This document shows, one piece after another, positions 32,913 through 41,997 of a DNA stretch of 64,000 nt. A program made the translations under genes and the position numbers. The notes under the pieces are model-generated. The model was given only the letters and a program-made list of their open reading frames with translations, did not search any database and was not told the origin of the DNA. Location of the stretch: contig JBALVX010000002.1 of NCBI GenBank assembly GCA_036961295.1, forward strand, positions 558,001 to 622,000, given 5' to 3'. How positions within the stretch are numbered: the stretch's first letter is position 1; each line of letters opens with the position of its first letter. This stretch comes from JAGPUQ01 sp036961295 (GTDB taxonomy: Bacteria > Pseudomonadota > Gammaproteobacteria > Pseudomonadales > Porticoccaceae).

Positions 32913-35093
32913 ATGGACGTATCCCCGATTCTCAATCCGCTCAACGACGCTCAACGCGAAGCCGTCACCCACGACGCCGGCAACCTGGTGGTGCTGGCCG
33001 GTGCCGGTAGCGGTAAAACTCGCGTGCTGGTGCATCGCATTGCCTGGCTGGTGCGCGGCGTCGGCGTTTCGCCCTATGAAGTTCTGGCGGTCACCTTTAC
33101 CAACAAAGCCTCTCGCGAAATGCGCGAGCGCATCAACGACCTACTGGAAATGAATCCACGAGGCATGTGGGTGGGCACGTTTCACGGTCTTGCCCATCGT
33201 TTATTGAAGAGCCATTGGCAAGACGCGGGATTACCGGAAAACTTTCAAATTCTCGATAGTGACGATCAGTTGCGACTGGTTAAGCGCGTGTACAACACCC
33301 TCGGTATCGACACGGAGCGCTGGCCACCGCGGCAGGCTCAGTGGTTTATTAACGGACAAAAAGACGAGGGTTTGCGCTCCCGTCATATTCAACAAAGCTC
33401 GGATCCCTTTACCACCGCTATGCGCGCTGTTTATAAGGGTTACGAAGACGCCTGCGAACGTGGGGGCATGGTCGACTTCGGTGAACTACTGCTGCGCGCC
33501 CACGAGCTGTGGCTGAATAAGCCGGAATTACTTAAGCATTACCAGGAGCGCTTTAAGCATATTCTGGTGGATGAATTCCAGGATACCAATGCCATTCAAT
33601 ACGCCTGGCTACGCATGCTGTCGGGCGGTGACTCCCTGGTAACGGCCGTGGGCGACGACGATCAATCTATTTATGGTTGGCGCGGCGCGCGTATCGAAAA
33701 CATTCGCGATTTTGGCCAGCATTTTGCCGAGACCAAAGTCGTACGGCTGGAGCAAAACTATCGCTCCACGGCGAATATTCTCAATGCCGCCAATGCGGTA
33801 ATTGCCCACAATGCCGGACGCCTGGGCAAAAACCTCTGGACCAGCGGTGAAGATGGCGAAACGATTTCACTCTATGCCGGGTTTAACGAACAGGATGAAG
33901 CCCGCTTTATTGCTGAGCGCATTAGTCAGTGGGGCGAAGACGGTCACGCTTACAAAGAAGCCGCCATCCTCTATCGCTCTAACGCGCAATCGCGAGTATT
34001 AGAAGAAGCTTTACTACGCGCTCAGCTGCCCTATCGCATTTACGGAGGCCATCGTTTTTATGAGCGTCTGGAAATTCGCAACGCTCTGGCGTATTTGCGC
34101 TTACTCCTCAACCGCCACGACGATGCGGCTTTTGAGCGGGTGGTTAATACGCCGACTCGAGGCATCGGCGATAAAACTTTACAAATAATTCGGGAAGGTG
34201 CTCGCGAGCAGAATGTTTCTTTATGGGACGCGGCGGACAAGCTGGCACCAGAACTGCCACCGCGGGCGGCGGGCGCCGTACGTGGATTTTTGAATTTAAT
34301 AAATTCATTAATTGCCGATACCCTGGTTACTGAGGCGGAGCCACTACCGCTACATGAAATTGCCGATCACTGTTTACAGCTAAGTGGTTTAGTTGAGTTT
34401 CACGGCCGCGAAAAAGGCGAGCGCGGTCAGGGTCGAATGGAAAACCTCGGCGAACTGGTTAATGCCTGCCGAGCCTACGAACCCGAAGACTCAGGCCTTC
34501 CCGCCCTGCCCCAATTTCTCGACGAGGCTGCCTTAGATGCAGGAGAGCGTCAGGCCGATGGCGGTGAAGACGCAGTGCAACTAATGACGCTGCACTCGGC
34601 GAAGGGTTTGGAATTTCCTCTGGTATTTATCTGTGGCATGGAAGAAAATTTATTTCCCCACAAAATGTCGATGGACGATGCCTCCCAGTTAGAAGAAGAG
34701 CGACGGCTGTGTTACGTAGGTATCACCCGTGCAATGACAAAGTTGTATTTGACCTTTGCCGAAGCGCGGCAGTTGTACGGCTCGGAAACATTTAATAGCC
34801 CTTCCCGTTTTTTGCGCGATATCCCCGGCGAATTAATTGAAGAAGTGCGCATGCAAACCAATATTAGTCGCCCCACAAGCTATGCGGCGGATAGTGGCAA
34901 ACGCGGTAATTCCTTAGCGCAAGATAACGACAGCGGTTTGGCCCTTGGCCAGCGAGTTAGCCATCAAAAATTTGGCGAAGGCGTGGTGCTTAATTTTGAA
35001 GGCAGTGGCGCCCACACCCGAGTACAGGTTAATTTTAGTGGTAGCGATGCAAAGTGGTTGGTATTGCAATACGCCAAGCTAGAAGCGCTATAA
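32913..35093 (+). CDS. uvrD: DNA helicase II UvrD
   Basis: 3'-5' superfamily 1 helicase for nucleotide excision and mismatch repair. The 726-residue protein (E. coli 720) begins MDVSPILNPLNDAQREAVTH, almost as in E. coli. It has Walker A GAGSGKT (30-36), motif Ia TFTNKA, Walker B DEFQDTN (220-226), motif III GDDDQSIYGWRGA, motif V LMTLHSAKGLEFP and motif VI RRLCYVGITRA. The C-terminal tudor-like tail ends KWLVLQYAKLEAL. It is divergent from hexR. I found no LexA box with correct spacing. Confidence 0.97.
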   Translation: MDVSPILNPLNDAQREAVTHDAGNLVVLAGAGSGKTRVLVHRIAWLVRGVGVSPYEVLAVTFTNKASREMRERINDLLEMNPRGMWVGTFHGLAHRLLKSHWQDAGLPENFQILDSDDQLRLVKRVYNTLGIDTERWPPRQAQWFINGQKDEGLRSRHIQQSSDPFTTAMRAVYKGYEDACERGGMVDFGELLLRAHELWLNKPELLKHYQERFKHILVDEFQDTNAIQYAWLRMLSGGDSLVTAVGDDDQSIYGWRGARIENIRDFGQHFAETKVVRLEQNYRSTANILNAANAVIAHNAGRLGKNLWTSGEDGETISLYAGFNEQDEARFIAERISQWGEDGHAYKEAAILYRSNAQSRVLEEALLRAQLPYRIYGGHRFYERLEIRNALAYLRLLLNRHDDAAFERVVNTPTRGIGDKTLQIIREGAREQNVSLWDAADKLAPELPPRAAGAVRGFLNLINSLIADTLVTEAEPLPLHEIADHCLQLSGLVEFHGREKGERGQGRMENLGELVNACRAYEPEDSGLPALPQFLDEAALDAGERQADGGEDAVQLMTLHSAKGLEFPLVFICGMEENLFPHKMSMDDASQLEEERRLCYVGITRAMTKLYLTFAEARQLYGSETFNSPSRFLRDIPGELIEEVRMQTNISRPTSYAADSGKRGNSLAQDNDSGLALGQRVSHQKFGEGVVLNFEGSGAHTRVQVNFSGSDAKWLVLQYAKLEAL

Positions 35094-35160
35094 GTCGAAA
35101 AAATGAAAACATAAGACAGCATAAGACAAGAATTTAAGCCGATAACATCAGAGGGAAAAT

Positions 35161-36303
35161 ATGTTAGTCCGATTCAGCAGTATTTTAATCTTACTCGCCG
35201 CGCTAACGGCTTGCGGGCAGCAAGCGTCCTCCCCTAATAAGGCAAGTGGCGTATCTGCGGCCGGCGAGCCAGCGGCCACTAATTTTCGTTGGAAGCTAGT
35301 GACGACTTGGCCGAAAAATTATCCCGGCCTGGGTACGGCACCAGAACAATTTGCAACACTGGTCGAGCGTATGAGTTCGGGACGCTTAAAAATAAAAGTC
35401 TATGGTGATGGTCAGCTGGTACCGGCCATGGAAGTCTTCGATGCCGTATCGAGAGGTACCACGGAAATGGGCCACGGCGCGGCCTATTACTGGAAAGGAA
35501 AAATTCCGGCTTCGGTGTTTTTTACCGCGGTGCCCTTCGGGCTAAATGCTCAGGAAATGAACGCCTGGCTCTATCACGGTGGCGGCATGGAATTATGGCG
35601 TGAAACCTATAAACCCTTTAATTTAATCCCTATGGCCGGTGGCAATACCGGCGTGCAGATGGCCGGGTGGTTTAATCGGGAAATTAACAGCGTGGCCGAC
35701 CTCAAAGGTTTAAAAATGCGCATTCCCGGTCTCGGGGGTGAAGTGATTACCCGCGTCGGTGGCGAGGCGGTGACGATTCCCGGCAGCGAACTCTACACGG
35801 CTTTGCAAACCGGGGTAATTGACGCCACGGAATGGGTAGGCCCCTATAACGACCAGGCCTTCGGTTTTCATCAAATCGCTAAATATTATTATTACCCGGG
35901 CTGGCACGAGACCGGTTCGTCGCTGGAATTTATTATTAACACCGAGGCCTGGAACACGTTACCGGAAGATTTACAGGCCATTGTCGAAGTCGCAGCGCGC
36001 GCAGTGAATCAGGATATGCTGGACGAGTACACGGCCCGCAATAATGCTTCTCTTGTGCAGTTGGTCGATGAGCACGGTGTACAAGTGCGACGTTTGCCAG
36101 ACGACGTTTTGACAGAGCTGCACAAGGCTTCCGCCGAAGTATTAACGGAGCTGGCGGCGAGCGATGCCCTGGCGCAACGCGCCTATGATTCACAGCAGAG
36201 GTTTTTATCTCAGGTGTCCGAGTACCATAAAATTTCTGAAGAAGCCTACTACCAGACGCGACGGCTATTATCAAAAACGTCTATTACCAAAGACGACGAC
36301 TAG
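35161..36303 (+). CDS. TRAP transporter substrate-binding protein, DctP family, lipoprotein
   Basis: Periplasmic solute receptor of a TRAP transporter. A signal peptide ends in the lipobox LTAC with Cys18, so it is probably membrane-anchored. The mature part starts FRWKLVTTWPKNYPGLGTAPE. It contains GLKMRIPGLGGEV (the arginine that usually binds the ligand carboxylate) and GVIDATEWVGPYND near 218-231. The Glu-Trp pair is seen in the 2-oxo acid-binding TakP-like group, which suggests a lactate or keto-acid ligand. No DctQ or DctM membrane gene lies nearby, so it is an orphan receptor here. Confidence 0.9.
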   Translation: MLVRFSSILILLAALTACGQQASSPNKASGVSAAGEPAATNFRWKLVTTWPKNYPGLGTAPEQFATLVERMSSGRLKIKVYGDGQLVPAMEVFDAVSRGTTEMGHGAAYYWKGKIPASVFFTAVPFGLNAQEMNAWLYHGGGMELWRETYKPFNLIPMAGGNTGVQMAGWFNREINSVADLKGLKMRIPGLGGEVITRVGGEAVTIPGSELYTALQTGVIDATEWVGPYNDQAFGFHQIAKYYYYPGWHETGSSLEFIINTEAWNTLPEDLQAIVEVAARAVNQDMLDEYTARNNASLVQLVDEHGVQVRRLPDDVLTELHKASAEVLTELAASDALAQRAYDSQQRFLSQVSEYHKISEEAYYQTRRLLSKTSITKDDD

Positions 36304-36333
36304 CGAATAAGACATAAAAATATAAAACCGATT

Positions 36334-37452
36334 TTATTCGGGATCGGCTTTGCCAAGATCAAACAGCTTTGCGCGCACGGTTTGTCGATATTGTGCCGGG
36401 GTGACGTCGTGATGTTTGCGAAATAATTGCGTAAACCAGGTGGTGTCGTGATAGCCACAGAGGTGGGCGATTTCCGTCGTCGTCGCATTAGAATTTTGCA
36501 ACAACTGGCGAGCGTTATCTAAACGTAGTGATTGCAAATACACTAGCGGCGTTTTATCCGTCGCGGCGCGAAAACGGCGATTAAAGGTTCGCGAACTCAT
36601 ACTAAATTGTTTGGCGATCTGTTTTATGGTGATGGCTTTTGCCAGGTTATCCTGAATCCAGATTTGTGCCTGTAGTATGTCTTCATCGGGGTGTTGTCGA
36701 ACCTCCGCATTAAAATAATTTTTGCCTTCGAAAGTATTGCGAATTTCGTGAAAAAATACCCGTTCGACGTGCTGCGCAGCCTCGCGACCGTAAATGCGAT
36801 ACACAATATGCACAAATAATTCGGCCATGGCGTTGGCGCTAGCGGCGCAGTAAATATTATTGGCCTGGGTGGTGAAGTATTGGCGTTGCAGTAACACTTT
36901 TGGATAGAGTTTTTGAAAGCGATCAAAATAATGCCAGTGGGTGGTGGCCGCTTTTCCGTCCAACAAACCGGCTTCCGCGTAAAAGCACACTCCGGTGCCA
37001 ACGGCAGTGAGGATGGCCCCGTGTTCGTACTGATGGCGCAGCCAGGACAAAATGTTGTCGGCCCGGCGTAAGGCCGGACGCGGACTGCGCCAAAAGCCGG
37101 GGATATGGATCAGGTCGTAAGTGGTGTCGGTATCGAGGGCGATGTCGGGTTGCAGATTAAAACCCGAGGCGGAAGCCACCATTTCTCCGTCCGGGCTAAG
37201 CGTGGTGATGGCGATACGGCGATATTCTTTGCGGCCCTGAGCGGCAAAGGCTTCGGCGTTGCGCAGGATCTCGATTGGCAAGGTGGCGCTGGTGCCGAGC
37301 ACCCCGTCCGCCAGGAAAACCCCTACCCGCACTGAGTCGTCGCTGGGGTTTTGTTGTCGCCCCTGATTTGCTTGATTACCTGGCACTTTGGTTGTTTCCT
37401 GTACAGTTTGGCTGATTCGCCACAGTTTATGGCTTAAATGCCCGTTTCTCAA
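36334..37452 (-). CDS. GlxA-type AraC transcriptional regulator (DJ-1/PfpI plus HTH)
   Basis: The N-terminal DJ-1/PfpI-like domain (about 40-215) starts VRVGVFLADGVLGTSATLPIEIL and includes GAILTAVGTGVCFYAEAGLL, where the family has its cysteine elbow. The C-terminal AraC helix-turn-helix (about 270-365) reads QFSMSSRTFNRRFRAATDKTPLVYL and ends ATTTEIAHLCGYHDTTWFTQLF. Regulators of this architecture often control amine or amino-acid catabolism; the target here is unknown. The start is uncertain: TTG 37452 has AAGGG upstream, while GTG 37386 has AGGA and would give 350 residues. Divergent from fabY with a 52-base gap. Confidence 0.88.
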   Translation of the reverse strand: MRNGHLSHKLWRISQTVQETTKVPGNQANQGRQQNPSDDSVRVGVFLADGVLGTSATLPIEILRNAEAFAAQGRKEYRRIAITTLSPDGEMVASASGFNLQPDIALDTDTTYDLIHIPGFWRSPRPALRRADNILSWLRHQYEHGAILTAVGTGVCFYAEAGLLDGKAATTHWHYFDRFQKLYPKVLLQRQYFTTQANNIYCAASANAMAELFVHIVYRIYGREAAQHVERVFFHEIRNTFEGKNYFNAEVRQHPDEDILQAQIWIQDNLAKAITIKQIAKQFSMSSRTFNRRFRAATDKTPLVYLQSLRLDNARQLLQNSNATTTEIAHLCGYHDTTWFTQLFRKHHDVTPAQYRQTVRAKLFDLGKADPE

Positions 37453-37504
37453 TAGCCCTTGCAGCTTTAAAATTCCCGGCCTTAAAGTAAATGCGGTGAA
37501 GTGA

Positions 37505-39442
37505 ATGGCGGTGCTCCCGGTAATTGTTGGCTATGGCGGTTTTAATGCGGCAGGTCGTAGTTCCTTTGATCAGTCCTATCGACGCATGATTCTGGAGAGC
37601 GTGTCGGCCAGCGAGCGCGACAAAACCCTTTCCGGTTTGGCGGCGATGATGAACCTGGTGCGCTGGGAAGATGGACAGTTTGTTAACGATCAGGGTTTTG
37701 CAGGTGGCCCTAAAGAAGTTGCAGAACACTTTGGCACTCAGGTCGTCGATGGCACCTTAATTCGCCGAATTGAAGCCAACCATTTCGATCCCGACGCGGT
37801 ACCTCAATACGCCAATTTGAACGCCGATCTTGATGCCGAAGGGCCGGGAGCGAGCTTTACGCTGCCCAAAAAACAATTGCCTAATCCACTGCCCGAGGGC
37901 TGGGAAGTGAGTCCCGTTGAGGACGGTTCAAGTGGCGCTGATTCAATTGGCGCGGATTCAAACGGTACGGGCATGGTGCAGGTGCGTATCTCTGGCCAGC
38001 AGGCCTGCCGAGTCGCCGGTACCCAGGCCATTGGCGTTAAGGCGGCGGGACAACTGCCCACGGGTTTTGACCCCAGTATTTTATATCAGTCTCGCTTTCA
38101 GCCCCGCGGACTACAAATGGCGGTGTGCGGTGCTACCGATGCGCTGCGCTCTATGGGAGTGTCCTGGGAGACTATATGCGCCGCCGTGCGCCCGGATGAA
38201 ATTGGCACCTATGCCTCCTCCGGTCTGGGGCAGCTTGGCGAAGAGGGTTTTGGCGGCATGATCCGGGCGCGGCTCGAAGGCGGCCGCGTTAGCTCCAAGC
38301 AAATGCCCATGGGCCTCAACACCATGCCCGCCGACTTTATTAACGCCTATGTACTGGGCAGCCTTGGTCACACCGAGGCGGTCACGGGTGCCTGTGCGAG
38401 CTTTCTCTATAACCTGCATGCGGCGGTGCGGGATATTCGTCGCGGTGTGCGCCGAGTGGCTTTGGTCGGGGCCTGCGAAGCGCCGATTACCCCGGCAGTT
38501 ATCGACGGCTTTAACAATATGAGTGCCCTGGCCACCGAGGAAAATATGCTACGCCTCGGCGATGCTGACCCGCGCCGTTACAGCCGTCCCTTTGGGGAGA
38601 ATGCGGGCTTTGTGATGGCCGAGTCCACCCAGTACTTTTTTCTGATGGACGATGCTCTGGCAGTTGAGCTGGGCATGGATATTCACGGCGCGGTGCCCGA
38701 TGTGTTTATCGATGCCGATGGTGTCAAAAAATCCATCTCCGGTCCCGGCCCCGGCAATTATCTAAGTTTTGGCAAGGCCGCCGCCTCGGCTCGCGCTATT
38801 CTTGGTGAGGAAGCGCTACGCAAGCGCAGTGTGATTTTTGCCCACGGTTCGAGCACCCCGCAGAACCGTGTTACTGAATCGGCTATTTTTCATCGCATTG
38901 CCGAGGCTTTCGGTGTTGAGCAGTGGCCTTTATGTGCGGTAAAAGCCTACCTGGGTCATCCCCTGGCCCCGGCCAGTGCCGATCAGATGGTCGCTGCCAT
39001 CGGTGCGATGAAACACGGCTGGGTGCCGGGCATTAAAACCATGGACGCGGTGGCCGACGATGTTCATCAGCAGCATCTCAATATTCCCTTGCAGGATTTA
39101 CAGGTAGAGCAGGGCCTGGATATTAGTTTGCTGAACTCCAAGGGCTTCGGCGGCAACAATGCCACTGGGGTGGTGCTGTCGGCGCGAGCCACTGAGAAGA
39201 TGTTGGCCAAGCGCCACAGCGATCAGTGGAGCGATTATGTGAGCCGCCGGGAGGCAACTCGTTTGGCGGCAGCAGAGTACGAAGTTAGAGCCGACCGCGC
39301 CCAGTTTGATCCGATTTATCGCTTTGGTGAGGGCGCGATCCCCGATGAGGAGATATTGATCTCCGACGAGAGTATCGCGGTGCCGGGCTTTGGTAAGGCG
39401 ATTCCCTTATCCAGGGAAAACCCCTACGAGGATATGAGTTAG
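37505..39442 (+). CDS. fabY: Beta-ketoacyl-ACP synthase FabY
   Basis: Condensing enzyme; in Pseudomonas aeruginosa FabY starts fatty-acid synthesis from acetyl-CoA and malonyl-ACP in place of FabH. The 645-residue length and the N-terminus PVIVGYGGFNAAGRSSFDQSYRRM are as I remember FabY. The thiolase-fold catalytic set is present: Cys297 in GACASFLYN, His447 in AHGSSTPQNR and His485 in LGHPLAPASADQM. A Ser/Gly/Ala/Asp repeat (15-bp x 3) sits at about 141-155, in a region preceding the conserved core. It is transcribed alone, with stop codons facing the gamma-carbonic anhydrase gene three bases away. Confidence 0.85.
   Translation: MAVLPVIVGYGGFNAAGRSSFDQSYRRMILESVSASERDKTLSGLAAMMNLVRWEDGQFVNDQGFAGGPKEVAEHFGTQVVDGTLIRRIEANHFDPDAVPQYANLNADLDAEGPGASFTLPKKQLPNPLPEGWEVSPVEDGSSGADSIGADSNGTGMVQVRISGQQACRVAGTQAIGVKAAGQLPTGFDPSILYQSRFQPRGLQMAVCGATDALRSMGVSWETICAAVRPDEIGTYASSGLGQLGEEGFGGMIRARLEGGRVSSKQMPMGLNTMPADFINAYVLGSLGHTEAVTGACASFLYNLHAAVRDIRRGVRRVALVGACEAPITPAVIDGFNNMSALATEENMLRLGDADPRRYSRPFGENAGFVMAESTQYFFLMDDALAVELGMDIHGAVPDVFIDADGVKKSISGPGPGNYLSFGKAAASARAILGEEALRKRSVIFAHGSSTPQNRVTESAIFHRIAEAFGVEQWPLCAVKAYLGHPLAPASADQMVAAIGAMKHGWVPGIKTMDAVADDVHQQHLNIPLQDLQVEQGLDISLLNSKGFGGNNATGVVLSARATEKMLAKRHSDQWSDYVSRREATRLAAAEYEVRADRAQFDPIYRFGEGAIPDEEILISDESIAVPGFGKAIPLSRENPYEDMS
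37925..37969 (+). repeat. 15-bp x 3 in-frame tandem repeat in fabY
   Basis: Units GGTTCAAGTGGCGCT, GATTCAATTGGCGCG and GATTCAAACGGTACG at 37925, 37940 and 37955 encode GSSGA, DSIGA and DSNGT. Confidence 0.9.
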
Positions 39443-39445
39443 GGT

Positions 39446-39991
39446 CTAAACAGTATTTTCCAGGTACTGGTTTTTTAGTTTGACGTAATTCCCTGCCGAG
39501 TAAGTAAAGAAGGCCCGTTCGCTGTCTTTCAGCGGGCGGGCTTGTTTGCAGGGGCTGCCTACATAAAGAAAGCCGCTTTGCAGGCGTTTACCCGGCGGCA
39601 CCAAGGCTCCCGCGCCTATCATTACCTCGTCTTCGACTACAGCGCCGTCCATCACCGTGGAGCCAATCCCCACCAAAATTCGATTGCCCAGTGTGCAGCC
39701 GTGCAGGGTGACATTGTGGCCAACGGTAACATCGTCGCCGATAATCAGCGGCCAGCCGTCCGGGTTGTAGTCGCTGGAGTGGGTAATGTGCAGCACGGAG
39801 CCGTCCTGGATACTGGTGCGGCAGCCGATGCGAATGCGGTGCATATCGCCACGGATGACGGCGCCGGGCCATACTGAGGCATCGTCACCGAGTTGGACAT
39901 CGCCAATCACAGTGGCGGCTTCATCCACATAAGCGCGCTCGCCTAGTGTGGGTGTTATGCCTTGAAACGATCGAATATTAGCCTGTGTCAT
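39446..39991 (-). CDS. Gamma-carbonic anhydrase family protein (YrdA-like)
   Basis: Left-handed beta-helix protein of hexapeptide repeats, 181 residues. The zinc ligands expected for the family are seen: His71 in LHITHSS, and His92 and His97 in GHNVTLHG. The N-terminal block GERAYVDEAATVIGDVQLGDDASVWPGAVIRGD is typical. The frame is open to 40021; the ATG at 39991 has AGGA upstream and the normal N-terminus. Carbonic anhydrase activity is not proven for most YrdA-type proteins. Confidence 0.9.
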   Translation of the reverse strand: MTQANIRSFQGITPTLGERAYVDEAATVIGDVQLGDDASVWPGAVIRGDMHRIRIGCRTSIQDGSVLHITHSSDYNPDGWPLIIGDDVTVGHNVTLHGCTLGNRILVGIGSTVMDGAVVEDEVMIGAGALVPPGKRLQSGFLYVGSPCKQARPLKDSERAFFTYSAGNYVKLKNQYLENTV

Positions 39992-40163
39992 GATGATTCC
40001 TGTGGTTTTTCGTATACCCAAAGGTTTAACCTAAAGGCTTGGCAGGGCGCTAACTAAGCGCAAGGCGATAGATATGATAGCTATAAAGCAGACTATAATA
40101 GCCGAGATCAGGTGTCGTCAAAGTAACCAGTATTAAACCGGGCAATAGCGCCTACGGTAGCTT

Positions 40164-40409
40164 ATGTTTAGCGAACAAAAACGTTTTATCGCCGGGGCGG
40201 TGTGCCCCAGGTGTGCCGCAATGGATAAGGTGGTGGCCTACCGCAAGGCGGATAAGGACTACCGGGAGTGCGTTGCTTGCGGGTTTATCGACGAGTTACT
40301 GGTCGGTGCCAGCGCACCCGCACCGGATACTCGCATTAATAAATCGGAGCGTCGCGATGCAGCCGTTGCCGAGCCGGTTAAATTTGTGGGTTTTGGCGAG
40401 GAGAAGTGA
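40164..40409 (+). CDS. yheV: YheV-like putative zinc-ribbon protein
   Basis: The 81-residue protein has KRFIAGAVCPRC and ECVACG, placing four cysteines at 14, 17, 36 and 39 to bind one zinc. The N-terminal KRFIAGAxCPxC matches E. coli YheV. The C-terminal half is variable and charged. Function unknown; zinc ribbons of this size often bind RNA or protein. Confidence 0.85.
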   Translation: MFSEQKRFIAGAVCPRCAAMDKVVAYRKADKDYRECVACGFIDELLVGASAPAPDTRINKSERRDAAVAEPVKFVGFGEEK

Positions 40410-40550
40410 GCGCGCCGGGTAAAGAGTCCGAGAGTTGAATGCCAACTACCAATACCTAATATCAAGACTGATATCTATCAAGCGCAGCAGCAAGGTGGCG
40501 GAGCTCAGTTGATACAAATCAAGCGGCGGGATTACAGGTGATCCGCAAGT

Positions 40551-40583
40551 AAAAAAATCCACGGTTGCCCGGTGAACCGTGAA
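40551..40583 (-). terminator. Hairpin plus T-run on the minus strand
   Basis: CACGGTT (40560-40566) pairs with AACCGTG (40575-40581). On the minus strand the stem is followed by GGATTTTTTT, the form of a rho-independent terminator. No annotated minus-strand gene reads into it. Confidence 0.55.
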
Positions 40584-40591
40584 TTCTGTTC

Positions 40592-40600
40592 TGGTATACT
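40592..40600 (+). promoter_or_regulatory. Extended -10 promoter for the cox operon
   Basis: TGG followed by TATACT forms an extended -10 element. The -35 position is poor. The start would be near 40607, about 205 bases before coxB. Confidence 0.5.
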
Positions 40601-40812
40601 TCCGCGCCGACGCGTTTCGGGACCGTGACGATCAGCAGTGATCTTTGCGTAGAACTCCCGGCAAACCTTTTTGGAACACCACTTATTATCGATTTTTTAT
40701 AAGCGTACTTATCGTATTCCGCACATTGCTGTTTCTAATCTAGCGATTAGAGCAGAGAAACGGCTTGTAAGACGCGGCGTAACACATCATTAAAACGGAG
40801 AACGAAAGGCCA

Positions 40813-41982
40813 ATGGCATCTAGAGCAAAGCGGCTTATCCTGAGCACGCTTGGTACGGTTTTACTGGGTTTTGCTACCCAGGCCAGTGCCAGCGGCGAGG
40901 CTGAGCGACCAGACGGTTGGAGCCTTCTTAACATGACAGAAGGCGTTACTGGCGTTAGCCACAGTATTTATGACCTACACATGCTGATTTTTTGGATTTG
41001 TGTGGTGATTGGCGTTATTACCTTCAGCGTAATGTTTTACAGCATGTACGCCCATCGCAAATCCTCTGGGCGCACGCCGTCTAACTTCCATGAAAGCACT
41101 GCGGTAGAGATGGCCTGGACCATTATCCCGGCGCTGATTTTGGTGGTTATGGCGTTTCCTGCCACTAAGGGTTTGAAAGACCTCTACGACACCAGCGAAG
41201 CTGATATCGATATCAAGATTACTGGGTATCAATGGAAGTGGCAGTACGAATATCTGGGTGAAGGCGTCGAGTTTATTAGTCAGTCGTCGACCTCCCTGGC
41301 GTCGATTTATGGCAAGGCTCCGAAGAGCGAGTTTTACCTCGAAGAAGTCGATAAGCCGGTGGTTATTCCCGTCGGCAAAAAAGTTCGTTTCCTGATTACC
41401 GCCAAAGACGTGATTCACGCCTGGTGGGTGCCTCAGCTAGGGGTTAAAAAAGATGCAGTTCCAGGCTTTATTAACGAAACCTGGGCGCGTGTCGATGAGC
41501 CAGGGATTTACCGGGGTCGTTGTGCGGAGCTCTGCGGAAAAGGTCATGCGTTTATGCCGATTGTGGTGAACGCAGTTCCAGAAGAGGAATACCTGGCCTG
41601 GCTGGCGGCTCAAAAAGCCCAGGCCGCAGTTGAGAAAGAGGCGATTAATAACGAGCTGACTTTTGAAGAGCTGATGACTTCTGGCGAAGCTGCGTACAAC
41701 CGCTCTTGTGCAAGTTGTCATGGTGTAGCTGGCGAAGGCATCCCGGGTGCATTCCCGGCGCTTAAAGACAGTGTCATTGCACTTGGCCCGGTCGCAGATC
41801 ACCTCGATGTGGTGATTAACGGCAGTCAAACCAATGCTGCGATGCAGGCCTTTGGTGGACAGTTATCCGAGGCAGATATTGCCGCGATTATTACCTACGA
41901 GCGCAACGCGTGGGGCAACGTACCAGAGGCTGACAAGACAGTGCAGCCTGTGGATGTTCTTAAATTCAAGCAAGGCCAATAA
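40813..41982 (+). CDS. coxB: Cytochrome c oxidase subunit II with fused cytochrome c
   Basis: Receives electrons for the haem-copper oxidase. The 389-residue protein has a signal peptide ending near ASASGE, two membrane helices (about 55-80 and 97-120) and the cupredoxin domain with the CuA ligands in CAELCGKGHAFM (from Cys237). A C-terminal cytochrome c domain with CASCH (299-303) follows, so the enzyme is of the caa3-like layout. The tail AFGGQLSEADIAAIITYERN is the usual end. First gene of coxB-coxA-ctaG-coxC, 15 bases before coxA. Confidence 0.96.
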   Translation: MASRAKRLILSTLGTVLLGFATQASASGEAERPDGWSLLNMTEGVTGVSHSIYDLHMLIFWICVVIGVITFSVMFYSMYAHRKSSGRTPSNFHESTAVEMAWTIIPALILVVMAFPATKGLKDLYDTSEADIDIKITGYQWKWQYEYLGEGVEFISQSSTSLASIYGKAPKSEFYLEEVDKPVVIPVGKKVRFLITAKDVIHAWWVPQLGVKKDAVPGFINETWARVDEPGIYRGRCAELCGKGHAFMPIVVNAVPEEEYLAWLAAQKAQAAVEKEAINNELTFEELMTSGEAAYNRSCASCHGVAGEGIPGAFPALKDSVIALGPVADHLDVVINGSQTNAAMQAFGGQLSEADIAAIITYERNAWGNVPEADKTVQPVDVLKFKQGQ

Positions 41983-41997
41983 GGGGAGGAATGATAG

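Larger units (their letters stand above)
40410..40812. other. Intergenic region upstream of the cox operon
   Basis: About 400 bases without a gene. It contains a hairpin oriented as a minus-strand terminator (40551-40583), a probable cox promoter (40592-40600) and an inverted repeat GATCAGCAGTGATC (40630-40643) inside a transcribed leader of about 200 bases. An ATT/TAG-rich stretch follows before the ribosome binding site GGAG near 40797. No riboswitch was recognised. Confidence 0.5.
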
